A program made the translations under genes and the position numbers. From Cytophagaceae bacterium (GTDB lineage: Bacteria; Bacteroidota; Bacteroidia; Cytophagales; Spirosomataceae), in contig CANHGO010000004.1 of assembly GCA_947460975.1 (NCBI GenBank), positions 62,001 through 126,000 of the forward strand: a stretch of 64,000 nucleotides of DNA, written 5' to 3'. Positions 51,761 through 61,202 of the stretch are shown here, in pieces; the first letter of the stretch is position 1; each line of letters starts with the position of its first letter. Under the pieces are notes generated by a model, which was not told the origin of the DNA, did no database searches, and saw only the letters and a program-made list of their open reading frames with translations.

Positions 51761-52804
51761 TTACAATGATTTGATCCAATTTTTAATTAAATCTACGCCT
51801 TCTTTGTGAGATAATCTACGTCCTAACTCAGGCATCATAATTCCTGGATCCGATGAATGCATGCGATAGGCTAAAATACTTTCTTCAGGCTTGCCTGGCA
51901 CGATGTCATACGATAAATTTCCAGACCCTCTTCCGGCAGCGACAGGAGTTTTCATAAAGCCGTAGCTGGTTTTATTCGGATTATTCCAATGTAGAAATAA
52001 GCCTGAGGATTGTGCCGGACCTACTGGATTATGGCAATGGGCACAATTGATATCTAAATAAGCTTTGGCCCTAAGATCTAATGAGGCATTAAGATCTGAA
52101 TAGGATGGCATTTTAGGAACATCATTTAGTTTTGGAAGATTATCCAAGGCATTTTTTTGCGCCCAATGGGCCAATTGGTTTTCATGTTTACCTTCCTCAT
52201 ATGAAAATTCTCCATTTAACTGGCGCGCAGAGGGGCCAATCGGCGTCATGATTCCTTGTCTCTCATGGCAGCCTTTACATTGATTCATATTGGGCACCAC
52301 ATATTCGAAGGCTTGTTTTTTTCCTTGATCATCAATCCAAGAAACTAAATCGCTGCCCCCAGCCACTTCTAGGGTAGCTTCACTTTGTTCTTTATTCCAA
52401 ATGTAGGGCAATGCTCTCCAACCTTTTGCTTCATGGATGAGAATTCGCGTTTCCATTAACCGTCGGCCTTTTGCCTCAGCACGCTCATCATTTTTAAAAT
52501 AAAAGGTCTTGGCTATGACGGTGCCAACGGGAAATTGCAAAACGGAATCTGGGTTAAAATTCACCTTAGTCCCTTTAGGCATTTTAATGAATCGTAATTT
52601 ATGCGCAAAATCTGAAAATAAGGGAGAATTTAATGCGTAAGGCAGTACATCTTCTGCAGGAATTTGATCTTGCAAACGTCCTTTAAATAAGGCAAACTCA
52701 GATAGCTTTTCTGGGTAATTAAATTCGGTATTAATTTCTGAATCGATGGACATCAAAAATGTCAAACTTAGGCATGAAATTAAAATAATGAGAAGCCTAT
52801 TCAT
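51761..52804 (-). CDS. SO2930-family diheme c-type cytochrome
   Basis: Two CXXCH motifs (NQCKGCHE, NCAHCHN); LPYALNSPLFSDFAHKLRFIKMPKG. ATG 52804 preferred. Confidence 0.85.
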   Translation of the reverse strand: MNRLLIILISCLSLTFLMSIDSEINTEFNYPEKLSEFALFKGRLQDQIPAEDVLPYALNSPLFSDFAHKLRFIKMPKGTKVNFNPDSVLQFPVGTVIAKTFYFKNDERAEAKGRRLMETRILIHEAKGWRALPYIWNKEQSEATLEVAGGSDLVSWIDDQGKKQAFEYVVPNMNQCKGCHERQGIMTPIGPSARQLNGEFSYEEGKHENQLAHWAQKNALDNLPKLNDVPKMPSYSDLNASLDLRAKAYLDINCAHCHNPVGPAQSSGLFLHWNNPNKTSYGFMKTPVAAGRGSGNLSYDIVPGKPEESILAYRMHSSDPGIMMPELGRRLSHKEGVDLIKNWIKSL

Positions 52805-52808
52805 GTAT

Positions 52809-54008
52809 TTAAAACTGGTTTGATTTGATCGAAACGGGTGAGCATTCAAATAAGTCGGGGCCCACTAAAACATTTTTAAAGTCATGGTCAGCATCCAAAA
52901 ATGAAGTACTTTGGTTGATGTTGTTACGCACACAAATGGCATATTCAGGCAGATATTTGCCATCCGTACCTACTAATTTAGGGTCTAATATTCCATCAAA
53001 AATAACCTGAGGTATCTTGCGCCCAAACTTCAATTTCACTCGATATAACTGACCAAATCGGCTATCCATCGGCACGCGACGAGGTTTTCTTTCAAATAAA
53101 TTATCATGAATATTGATCGAAGTGGGGTAAGGGTAATACTCTTTATCTTTATTTTTTTTCTCCGTCATAAAGTAGCTGATAATGGCGACTCCCACGGTTG
53201 AATGATTTAGAATTTTATTGTCAAAAATTTCAACTTGGCTCGTGGCTAATACCATCATGCCTGTGCCTTTGGGTACATTGCCTACAATATTGCCTTTTGG
53301 GGCAAAATTGGCTAAATTATTTTCCTTAATTAAGTTGTTGTAAACGCGCACAAACCCACCCTTTTTTTGGATTAGGTCTGGTAAATCAAAAACTAAAATA
53401 CCTCCGGTGTTCCCCTCAGCTACATTATTGTACACTTCTGCGTACAATGAATTTTCGATCTCAATCCCGGCAACATTTTGAAATGCGGTGCAATTACGAA
53501 CAGTGATGTATTTTGATTGGCCTACATAAATTCCAGCATCTGATGCGCCGATGGCGATGCAACTGTCAATCAATACTTTTTCACAGAGCACTGGGTACAA
53601 TCCGTAACTACCATTCGTAGGGGAGGGTTTTCCCGTCCAGGCCGTCTTTAATCTTCGGAATGTGATTCCTTTTACATGCATGGTTTTAATCAAATCCCCT
53701 TTGGAATCCTCTGCCGTAAAGTCTTCTAAAATGATATTTTCACAATTCGTTATTCTGATTCCCTCAGCTCCTTGGGTTTGCGTTTTAAAGTTTAGGACCG
53801 TTTTGTCAATCCCTTTTCCTCGAATGGTGATATTTTTTTTGCCATCTAGACTTAAACTTTTAGTTAAAGCAAAAGTGCCCGACTCTATGTTGATAACATC
53901 CCCATCTTTTGCTAATATCAGTTTGGTTTGTAATTTTTTTTCAAAGTCGGCCTGAGCAAAAATTTGAGTACTGAAAAAGGTTAATAAGCTTAATATGATA
54001 AGACGCAT
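52809..54008 (-). CDS. Parallel beta-helix repeat protein (SO2929-like partner)
   Basis: Signal peptide; LDGKKNITIRGKGIDKTVLNFKTQTQGAEGIRITNCENIILEDFTAEDSKGDLIKTMHVKGITFRRLKTAW; right-handed beta-helix repeats; adjacent to an SO2930-type cytochrome. Confidence 0.85.
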   Translation of the reverse strand: MRLIILSLLTFFSTQIFAQADFEKKLQTKLILAKDGDVINIESGTFALTKSLSLDGKKNITIRGKGIDKTVLNFKTQTQGAEGIRITNCENIILEDFTAEDSKGDLIKTMHVKGITFRRLKTAWTGKPSPTNGSYGLYPVLCEKVLIDSCIAIGASDAGIYVGQSKYITVRNCTAFQNVAGIEIENSLYAEVYNNVAEGNTGGILVFDLPDLIQKKGGFVRVYNNLIKENNLANFAPKGNIVGNVPKGTGMMVLATSQVEIFDNKILNHSTVGVAIISYFMTEKKNKDKEYYPYPTSINIHDNLFERKPRRVPMDSRFGQLYRVKLKFGRKIPQVIFDGILDPKLVGTDGKYLPEYAICVRNNINQSTSFLDADHDFKNVLVGPDLFECSPVSIKSNQF

Positions 54009-54206
54009 AACTTGGAATTAAACTTGTTGATATAGTTTGAAATTTTCCAAACTAAATTAAAACTTAAATTTACTGATTTTGTTTGTTAAAATTTCGGATA
54101 ATTAAATCCATTGTGATAGGCGGGTTTAATTAGGCTATTAGCTGATTTTTAGTCAGATAAGCCCTTATTGGAAACCCAATTATCTCCAGTATGATAGGCT
54201 GTATTT

Positions 54207-55067
54207 CTATTTTATGCTAAGTAAATATTTGATGGATTCAGGCACCTGAATGGCGTGAAGAGAGCTTTCATCTTCTATGTAATAATGCTGAATCTTAGCC
54301 TTTTTAGCCGCCTTCATAATCGCAGGTAAATCCAACTGGCCCGTACCTAAAGCTACATCATTTTCAGAGGAAGTTCCCCCTGATAAATTGCCAACAACCC
54401 CCTTCTTTAAATCTTTTACGTGCATCAGTTTAAAGCGATTGGGGTATTTTTCTAACAGTTTGGCAGGATCTATTCCTGGAAAAAATGTCCATAAAATATC
54501 CATTTCAAAATTTACAAATTTAGGATCCGTATTTTTTGCGATATAATCAAAAAAGGTACCCCCTTCGTAAGGAGCAAATTCAAAACCATGGTTATGATAA
54601 CAAAATTCTAATCCATAATTTTCTTTTAAGTTTTTGCCAATGATGCTAAAATCTGCGATCGTTTTGTCAGCTAATTCCTTGGTAAATGGACCATCATGCG
54701 GAATCCAAGCCACTCGCACAAATTTTGCTCCTAAGGTTTTGGCATTAGAAGCTACTTCGTCAGACTTCGTTAATGCATCTTGATAACTTACGCCAAAGGA
54801 AGAACAATACATGCCTCTTTCATCTAAGAGTTTTCTGATTTCAGTGGCTTTTTTACCAAATAAACTAGAAAATTCCATGTCATAAACCTTCAATGTTTTT
54901 AATGAATCTAGGGTAGTAGCCATATCTTTTTGTAGACTTTGTCTATAGGTATACGAAACCATGCCTAAAGGAACGCCATTAATGCTTGGACCTTTTTGGG
55001 CATTTAAATTGAATTGAAAACAAATGATACTGGCGGTTAGCAAGATTTTTTTGATCATGGCATTCAT
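54207..55067 (-). CDS. Exported sugar phosphate isomerase/epimerase-like TIM-barrel protein
   Basis: Signal peptide (IKKILLTASIICFQFNLNAQ); FCYHNHGFEFAPYEGGTFFDYI; FEMDILWTFFPGIDPAKLLEKYPNRFKLMHVKDLKKG. Confidence 0.87.
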   Translation of the reverse strand: MNAMIKKILLTASIICFQFNLNAQKGPSINGVPLGMVSYTYRQSLQKDMATTLDSLKTLKVYDMEFSSLFGKKATEIRKLLDERGMYCSSFGVSYQDALTKSDEVASNAKTLGAKFVRVAWIPHDGPFTKELADKTIADFSIIGKNLKENYGLEFCYHNHGFEFAPYEGGTFFDYIAKNTDPKFVNFEMDILWTFFPGIDPAKLLEKYPNRFKLMHVKDLKKGVVGNLSGGTSSENDVALGTGQLDLPAIMKAAKKAKIQHYYIEDESSLHAIQVPESIKYLLSIK

Positions 55068-55085
55068 ATTTATTAGACAAAAATT

Positions 55086-56180
55086 TTATTTTAAGGTTAT
55101 TTTTTTTCCTGTTTTAGCAGATTCTCGTGCCGCCTCTAGTATTTCTACGACCACTTGATTTATTTCAAAAGAGGATAAATCCATTTTGGGTTTAATTCTT
55201 CCTTGGACAACGGCAGATAAATAAGGGAACACATTGGACACTTCATGGGGCAAAGGACTTAAGTCAATCATGCTTTCTTTGCCATATCGATCCCCATCCA
55301 CATACCTCATTTTTTTGTTTTTGTTAGCCACCAAAATTCCTTTGGTCCCATAAACCTCAGTATCTTTTCGGTCAAAAGGCCAATTCCAAGATGCTTGAAT
55401 GATGGCTTGGCAATCTTGATACGTCAAAATGATGGTTGCTTCATCGTCTACGTTAGGGTATAAATCGGGTTTTAATTGCTGAGTGACTGCGTTTACTGCG
55501 ATAGGCTTTTTCCCATCCATCAGCCAGGTCATAATATTTGCTCCATAACAACCAAAATCGATGATAGCACCTCCTCCGTTTTTGACCGGGTCGGTTAACC
55601 AATGTAGAAACTCAGGGGAACAACCAATTTCCTTAGGTCCACGATGTCCATCCATCATGACAACTTTTCGGATTGTACCTAAAGACTTTTCTTCTTTAAC
55701 CATTTGCCACATTTTAGCATGTGATGAATACCAAGTAGTTTCAAAATTGGTTAAAAGATGAATTTTATATTGGCTCACCAGCGCCTTCATTTGATTCAAA
55801 TGATTCATGTTGACAGCCAAAGGCTTTTCGACAATCACATGAATTCCTTTAGGAGCACAAACTTTAACCACTTCCAAATGCTCAAAAATGCTGTTAAAAG
55901 CCGCAATAGCCTCAGGCTTTGTCTTGGCAATTAAAGCCTCTAAGGTAGGGAACCAGAGAGAATCTGGAAGATTTTGTTGTTTTAAGATGGATAAGGCAAG
56001 TTCCTTATCGGGTTCAGCAAAACCTACAATGATAACATCTTGCTGGGGCTTTTTGATCGCACTATACACTTGGCCCACGTGACCGTGGGTCATTCCAGCA
56101 ACACCCACTCGGAGGGGTTTAGCATGAAAAATAAAGGGTATGCAAAATAACCCTATCCAAACAAATAGTTGCTTCATCAT
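55086..56180 (-). CDS. Exported Gfo/Idh/MocA-family oxidoreductase
   Basis: Signal peptide MMKQLFVWIGLFCIPFIFHAKP; VGVAGMTHGHVGQVYSAI; VIVEKPLAVNMNHLNQM; GGGAIIDFGCYGANIMTWLM. Confidence 0.88.
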   Translation of the reverse strand: MMKQLFVWIGLFCIPFIFHAKPLRVGVAGMTHGHVGQVYSAIKKPQQDVIIVGFAEPDKELALSILKQQNLPDSLWFPTLEALIAKTKPEAIAAFNSIFEHLEVVKVCAPKGIHVIVEKPLAVNMNHLNQMKALVSQYKIHLLTNFETTWYSSHAKMWQMVKEEKSLGTIRKVVMMDGHRGPKEIGCSPEFLHWLTDPVKNGGGAIIDFGCYGANIMTWLMDGKKPIAVNAVTQQLKPDLYPNVDDEATIILTYQDCQAIIQASWNWPFDRKDTEVYGTKGILVANKNKKMRYVDGDRYGKESMIDLSPLPHEVSNVFPYLSAVVQGRIKPKMDLSSFEINQVVVEILEAARESAKTGKKITLK

Positions 56181-56197
56181 AGGAATTGCTTTTAGGA

Positions 56198-56560
56198 CTA
56201 GTTTCGAGGACCTCCGCTACCTTGCCGCTGGGCAGCCTGCATTGTTTTATATTTCTCTAGTTGCTCTGGAGTTAAAATTGTCTTTAAAGACTCTAATTGA
56301 GCATCATTCAATTTTTTCATTTCAGCTTGCATAGCTTCTCTTTCCATACCTGCTTGACGGAATTCCATCATTTTTTCCATTCTTACTGTTACTAAAGGCT
56401 CAATTTTTTTGATTTGATCCTTAGATAAAGTTAATTCAGTTTCCATGCGGTCGATCTGACGCTGAACCATCGCTTGTGGATTGAAATCCTGAGCAGATAC
56501 TTGAGTTGAAAAACTCATTAATGTTGCTACGATAGCAAAAGAAGTAATTAATTTTTTCAT
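56198..56560 (-). CDS. Small periplasmic Spy/CpxP-like protein
   Basis: Signal peptide ending VSAQ; helical Met/Gln-rich body (ELTLSKDQIKKIEPLV...KLNDAQLESLKTILTPEQLEKYKTMQ). Confidence 0.6.
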   Translation of the reverse strand: MKKLITSFAIVATLMSFSTQVSAQDFNPQAMVQRQIDRMETELTLSKDQIKKIEPLVTVRMEKMMEFRQAGMEREAMQAEMKKLNDAQLESLKTILTPEQLEKYKTMQAAQRQGSGGPRN

Positions 56561-56597
56561 AGTTTTTGTGTTTAAGTTGGAATTTATAAAAATTAAT

Positions 56598-57965
56598 TTA
56601 GAAAATGGAATTTAAGATCAATTTGTAGACGTCCGTGGGTTCAATTTCTGATTTTGTCTCTTGATTCGAAATAAAAACAGGGTAAAATTGCTTATCACAA
56701 AATGGACTCCCGTGGGATCCTTTTACTAATGTGGCATCTAAGGGAATGACATCCATTAAGTACCTGAATCCAGTGAGTTTTCGGGCCAATTTATATCCAG
56801 CTCTCAGTTTAATCAATGGATTTTTAGGATCCATAAACATTTCTACTGGGTCATAACCTGGTTTTTTGAATATATCGACACATCTAGCAAAGTCCGGTGC
56901 TTTTGCATCATCAAGCCAATAGTAATAGGTAAACCATTTGTCAGTATCCGCAATCAAAACGAAATCACCTGATCTTTCATGATTTAAATGATGGGACGCT
57001 ATTTCTTTTGAATCTAAAACACTAGCCACTCCAGGAATCGCTTCCAATATCTTTTTTACCTCCTTTTTGTCTGCACTATTTTTTACGTAAATATGCGCAA
57101 TTTGATGATCTGATACGGCAAAGGCTTTACTTGCACCCGCATCCAACAACTCTAATCCCCGCTCCTCACGTATGGCTAGGCAGTCATGCTCTCTCAAAAT
57201 TCGATTAAGATGTATCGGTTCTGTTACATTATTTATGCCATATTCCGACAACAAAATGATGTGGGCATTCGTAGACTCAAAATGTTCGATTAATTGTTGG
57301 AGTACCTGATCAATTTCCGCCAATTCCTTCGATATTTTAGTGAAATCTACTCCAAATTTCTGCAAACAATAATCAAGGTGAGGAAGGTAAATTAAGTTGA
57401 GTGTAGGGTTGTATCTTTTGTCGACCCAAATGGAGGCATCCGCTATCCATTGTGTGGATTTTATGTTGGCATTAGGTCCCCAGAAATTAAACAATGGAAA
57501 TGTGCCTAAAGCAGCTTGCAATTCATCTCTTAATTCAGGTGGATTTGAATAGCAATCAGGGGCTTTTACTCCGTCGGCATGGTATTGTGGTCTGGGAGTG
57601 ACAGAATAGTCTGCACTTGAGTACATATTATACCACCAAAACATTTTGGCACAGGTGAAATTTGGGTCTTTTTTCTTGGCCTCATCCCATATTTTTGAGG
57701 AGCCAACTAAATGATTCGATTGCTTCCAGAATTTCACTTCAGCGTCTGTGCGGTCATACCAACCATTGCCCACAATTCCATGTTCTGTGGGATATTTCCC
57801 TGTGATATAGCAGCTTTGGGCTGTGGTGGTTACTGCTGGCAAAACCGGCTTAATTTTACTTAAGTGGTTTTTCTCAATATAGGATTTTAAATAGGGGGTA
57901 TATTCTGAAATAATGCTTTCCGAAAGTCCTACGACATCTATGACAACTGTTTTTTGCATCATCAA
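56598..57965 (-). CDS. eboF: EboF-type alkaline phosphatase-superfamily protein (type I phosphodiesterase/nucleotide pyrophosphatase-like)
   Basis: TVVIDVVGLSESIISEYTPYLKSY; LPAVTTTAQSCYITGKYPTEHGIVGNGWYDR; HIILLSEYGINNV; last gene of the ebo array. Confidence 0.8.
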   Translation of the reverse strand: MMMQKTVVIDVVGLSESIISEYTPYLKSYIEKNHLSKIKPVLPAVTTTAQSCYITGKYPTEHGIVGNGWYDRTDAEVKFWKQSNHLVGSSKIWDEAKKKDPNFTCAKMFWWYNMYSSADYSVTPRPQYHADGVKAPDCYSNPPELRDELQAALGTFPLFNFWGPNANIKSTQWIADASIWVDKRYNPTLNLIYLPHLDYCLQKFGVDFTKISKELAEIDQVLQQLIEHFESTNAHIILLSEYGINNVTEPIHLNRILREHDCLAIREERGLELLDAGASKAFAVSDHQIAHIYVKNSADKKEVKKILEAIPGVASVLDSKEIASHHLNHERSGDFVLIADTDKWFTYYYWLDDAKAPDFARCVDIFKKPGYDPVEMFMDPKNPLIKLRAGYKLARKLTGFRYLMDVIPLDATLVKGSHGSPFCDKQFYPVFISNQETKSEIEPTDVYKLILNSIF

Positions 57966-59158
57966 TCATTTAAAATGGCTTTCACCCAGCCAATTTCACG
58001 TGCGATGGACTCGTGAATAGGTGCTTGAAACTCAGCAGGTAAAACGGCCCATGTATAGGTTTCTATCTCAAGATGACGGGTAAATGGCTTTGCTTTTTGA
58101 ACTTCCAATGTCTCAATGATTTCTTTTTGAGTAGAACCCAATAGGCCATAATTCGCAAGGAAAAGTGGCACATGAAAGTGGATTCTCCATTCGGTAAATT
58201 TGCCGACTGAATAATCCTGAATGGCCTCGTCTAAATCTTTATATTGAAGGTATTCGCCATTTGCCAACAAAGCTTTTACTTGGTGCAAGTAAACAGGCTC
58301 ATGGTATTTTCTGAGCGCATCAATTTTTTCTTGAGGATTAGTTCTTAAGTCCACGCGCAAAGCGGAACTGATTTGAATCTTACCTACGCCAATTTCTTTT
58401 TGATTTAATTCCTGAATGCATAATGCAGGACTATCATAACTGACCCCAAAATGACAAATATCAAAACATAGCTGAATGTGCCTTTTTATTAAATGAATGG
58501 AATTGTCAATCCCTTTATTTTGTAAGTATTCAGTACCTAAGGGTATTAATGTATTTTCGTACCATTCAACAAATTCTTTGTGATTCTCAAGAATTCCGTC
58601 CGGTTCCGGTTCTATGTCAATATGGATCCATTTGCCAGTTTCCTGCTCTATTTTCGCTAATTCAACCACTAGATCAATCAAATGAAGCGTCGCTTTACGG
58701 GTAGCATTCGTTAATTCTTCCGAATTTTTCCACCAATATTTATAAGATAAAGGGGAGGTTGAAATACCACCTTCTTCCAAATTTTCAGGTAGGAGTTTGG
58801 CCAACAAATGAGCCAGTCTTAGCGTGTAATCATATCGGTCTTTTGTAGTCCAATCAGGGGTATGCACATCGTCTTTGACGATTGTATTATGAAAGCCACC
58901 GTAAGGAAATCCATTTAATGTAAAAACATATAGATTTTCTTTTTCTAGCCAATCTTTTAAATTTTTAAATTCAGTAGGATCTTGTAAGTCGATACTCGCT
59001 TGATTGGCAAATCGCAATCCCAAACCCATTTTTTCATTTGGAGCAATTTCTGCCTTGACTAGCGGGACATTTTTTTGTAATTCAGCAAAATGTTCATGCC
59101 AAATTTCTCCCGGATGAATATTGCTGCAATAGCTAAAATGACCGTGTTTAGTTTCCAT
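57962..59158 (-). CDS. eboE: Metabolite traffic protein EboE (TIM-barrel-like)
   Basis: HGHFSYCSNIHPGEIWHEHFAELQKNVPLVK; LNGFPYGGFHNTIVKDDVHTPDWTTKDRYDYTLRLAHLLAKLLP; IDIEPEPDGILEN; LCFDICHFGVSYD. Confidence 0.85.
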   Translation of the reverse strand: METKHGHFSYCSNIHPGEIWHEHFAELQKNVPLVKAEIAPNEKMGLGLRFANQASIDLQDPTEFKNLKDWLEKENLYVFTLNGFPYGGFHNTIVKDDVHTPDWTTKDRYDYTLRLAHLLAKLLPENLEEGGISTSPLSYKYWWKNSEELTNATRKATLHLIDLVVELAKIEQETGKWIHIDIEPEPDGILENHKEFVEWYENTLIPLGTEYLQNKGIDNSIHLIKRHIQLCFDICHFGVSYDSPALCIQELNQKEIGVGKIQISSALRVDLRTNPQEKIDALRKYHEPVYLHQVKALLANGEYLQYKDLDEAIQDYSVGKFTEWRIHFHVPLFLANYGLLGSTQKEIIETLEVQKAKPFTRHLEIETYTWAVLPAEFQAPIHESIAREIGWVKAILND

Positions 59159-59161
59159 CGC

Positions 59162-60307
59162 TTATGCAAGATTGGCTAAGTAATCAACCGATTTTTTGAC
59201 CATTTCAAAATCAATTTCATGCACCTCAATCCCTTTTCCTAAGGCCAAAAGAAGGGTAATGGTTAATTGGCCCCCAAGATGCTCCTGGAATTCCTGTAAA
59301 CCTTTATAAAGATTTACTTTATCATTTTCAGCTAACGCGGGATGATAAATATCAAAGCCAAGCTTTTTAATTAATCCAATAATTCGATCTAAATCTTCTT
59401 TAGAGATATTACCAATTAAATGCGAATAGACACAATCTAATGCTATTCCTATAGCTACGGCTTCTCCATGGCGTATGCTAAATGAACTTAAATATTCTAA
59501 TTTATGTGCAGCCCAATGTCCGAAATCTAATGGCCGTGCGGAACCCAACTCAAACGGATCGCCGGAGGAAATATGTTTCATGTGTAAATCGGCGCAACGA
59601 TAAATTTGCTCCATCATGACAGACTCATTTCTCGAGTTCATGTCCTCTGCATGCTCTTCAAGCCACGTGAAAAATGATAAATCTTTAATTAAGGCTACTT
59701 TAATCGCTTCTGCTATTCCTGAACGCCAATCTCGATCGATTAGCGTAGTTAAAAAATCAACATCATTGAAAACGGCTACTGCCGGAGCAAATGTCCCTAG
59801 AAAGTTCTTTTTACCTAAATAATTAACTCCATTTTTTACGCCAACACCAGAATCATTTTGGGACAATACTGTTGTCGGTATACGAATTAATTTAACTCCT
59901 CTATGTGATATTGCAGCCGCATATCCTGACATATCTAAAAAGGCACCTCCACCGATGGCGGCGACAAAAGAGTGCCTGTCAATGCGATGCTCGTCAATGG
60001 CTCGGACAACTTCTTCGTAAAATCTAGGATCGTTTTTACAATTTTCACCTCCTGGTAAAACTAAAATTTCAGGAGATAATTTTGCGACTGAATGAAAATC
60101 AAAATAATTTATGAGGGTATTTGTCAGATTGGGATGTGCATCGGCTACTCCTTTGTCAACAACAAATAGAATTCTTTTTTGAAATTCTGGGTTTCCAAAA
60201 TGGCGAATAAAATCTGCAAACATCGTATTTGCAGTATCAAACAAGCTTTTTGTGAAAAAAACTTCGTATTGAAAAGGTACTTGAAATATTTGTTTTAAAG
60301 ATTGCAT
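59162..60307 (-). CDS. eboD: EboD, 3-dehydroquinate synthase-like protein
   Basis: ILVLPGGENCKND; SFVAAIGGGAFLDMSGYAAAISHRGVKLIRIPTTVLSQNDSGVGVKNGVNYLGKKNFLGTFAPA; RPLDFGHWAAHKLEYLSSFSIRHGEAVAIGIALD. ATG at 60307 preferred. Confidence 0.85.
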   Translation of the reverse strand: MQSLKQIFQVPFQYEVFFTKSLFDTANTMFADFIRHFGNPEFQKRILFVVDKGVADAHPNLTNTLINYFDFHSVAKLSPEILVLPGGENCKNDPRFYEEVVRAIDEHRIDRHSFVAAIGGGAFLDMSGYAAAISHRGVKLIRIPTTVLSQNDSGVGVKNGVNYLGKKNFLGTFAPAVAVFNDVDFLTTLIDRDWRSGIAEAIKVALIKDLSFFTWLEEHAEDMNSRNESVMMEQIYRCADLHMKHISSGDPFELGSARPLDFGHWAAHKLEYLSSFSIRHGEAVAIGIALDCVYSHLIGNISKEDLDRIIGLIKKLGFDIYHPALAENDKVNLYKGLQEFQEHLGGQLTITLLLALGKGIEVHEIDFEMVKKSVDYLANLA

Positions 60308-60317
60308 GAACTCAAAT

Positions 60318-61202
60318 TTACGTAACTGCAAACTTTTTACCTAATAGAATGGATACGGGTAAAAGCAGGACAACAAATATAGCCATTTCCCAATGTCCAC
60401 TCAAACTTACCCAAGCAGCATTCATTAAAATTAAAGTTAAAACTCCAGTTTTTACTGTTTTGCCTATATTGGGGCCAATTGGATTCTTGATGGCTACGTA
60501 TAATTTGTTGAAAATTAAATAAAAGTGCGTGGCAATAAAAGGCAATGCTAGGTATAGATGGCCGAATTTATAGGCGAAATAAATTTGGCATACATGGACC
60601 GATAAAAAAAGAAATAGAGCAAATAAAAGGGTTTTTGGTGTTTCGCCATGCACTTCTCCTCTTGATACTAAGGTAATTGCCGCGATATAAATTAAGGGGA
60701 TAAGGATTAAGTAGGCGTAGGTAAAAGTGCCAATTTCATAGACGCTCATTCCTAAGAGTAAATTAAATGCTCTACACATTCCCATATTGATCGGGCCAAA
60801 AATGGACATATGCTTGCCTTTCCAATCGTAAAATAAAGCGCAAATACTAATGATGATGGCAATAAAACCACTTAAGCTGCTATGCCAAAATGCACAAAAT
60901 ATACCGGTGGATAACAGTAAAATTCCGCCCAATATGGCCTCGGATTTCAATATTCTTCCACTGGGCAAAGCGCGCTCCGGCCTTTCTGTTTTATCTAAAT
61001 CATGGTCAAATACATCATTGAAAACAACTCCACCTGCATATAAGCACATAGTGGATATGCCTAAAAATAGAACTGAATTGATGTCAATTAAATTGAATAA
61101 AAATCCTACGATCGACATGCCAGCTAAAACATCTGTTAAAGACGTAATGACATTCGCGGGGCGCATTAGTTCAATGAATGCTCTGATTTTTGCTTTCATC
61201 AA
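60318..61202 (-). CDS. eboC: EboC, UbiA-like prenyltransferase family membrane protein
   Basis: IELMRPANVITSLTDVLAGMSIVG; GGVVFNDVFDHDLDKTERPERALPSGRI; multi-TM. Confidence 0.85.
   Translation of the reverse strand: MMKAKIRAFIELMRPANVITSLTDVLAGMSIVGFLFNLIDINSVLFLGISTMCLYAGGVVFNDVFDHDLDKTERPERALPSGRILKSEAILGGILLLSTGIFCAFWHSSLSGFIAIIISICALFYDWKGKHMSIFGPINMGMCRAFNLLLGMSVYEIGTFTYAYLILIPLIYIAAITLVSRGEVHGETPKTLLFALFLFLSVHVCQIYFAYKFGHLYLALPFIATHFYLIFNKLYVAIKNPIGPNIGKTVKTGVLTLILMNAAWVSLSGHWEMAIFVVLLLPVSILLGKKFAVT

Noticed and set aside
54009-54206. Possible terminator hairpin in the ~200-nt gap (gctgatttttagtcag)
   Set aside because: Only a 4-bp CTGA/TCAG stem is evident with no T-tract, which is not sufficient to call.
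59162-60307. Calling this gene aroB (primary shikimate pathway)
   Set aside because: Its position inside the ebo array favours EboD. A true aroB would need to be excluded genome-wide.
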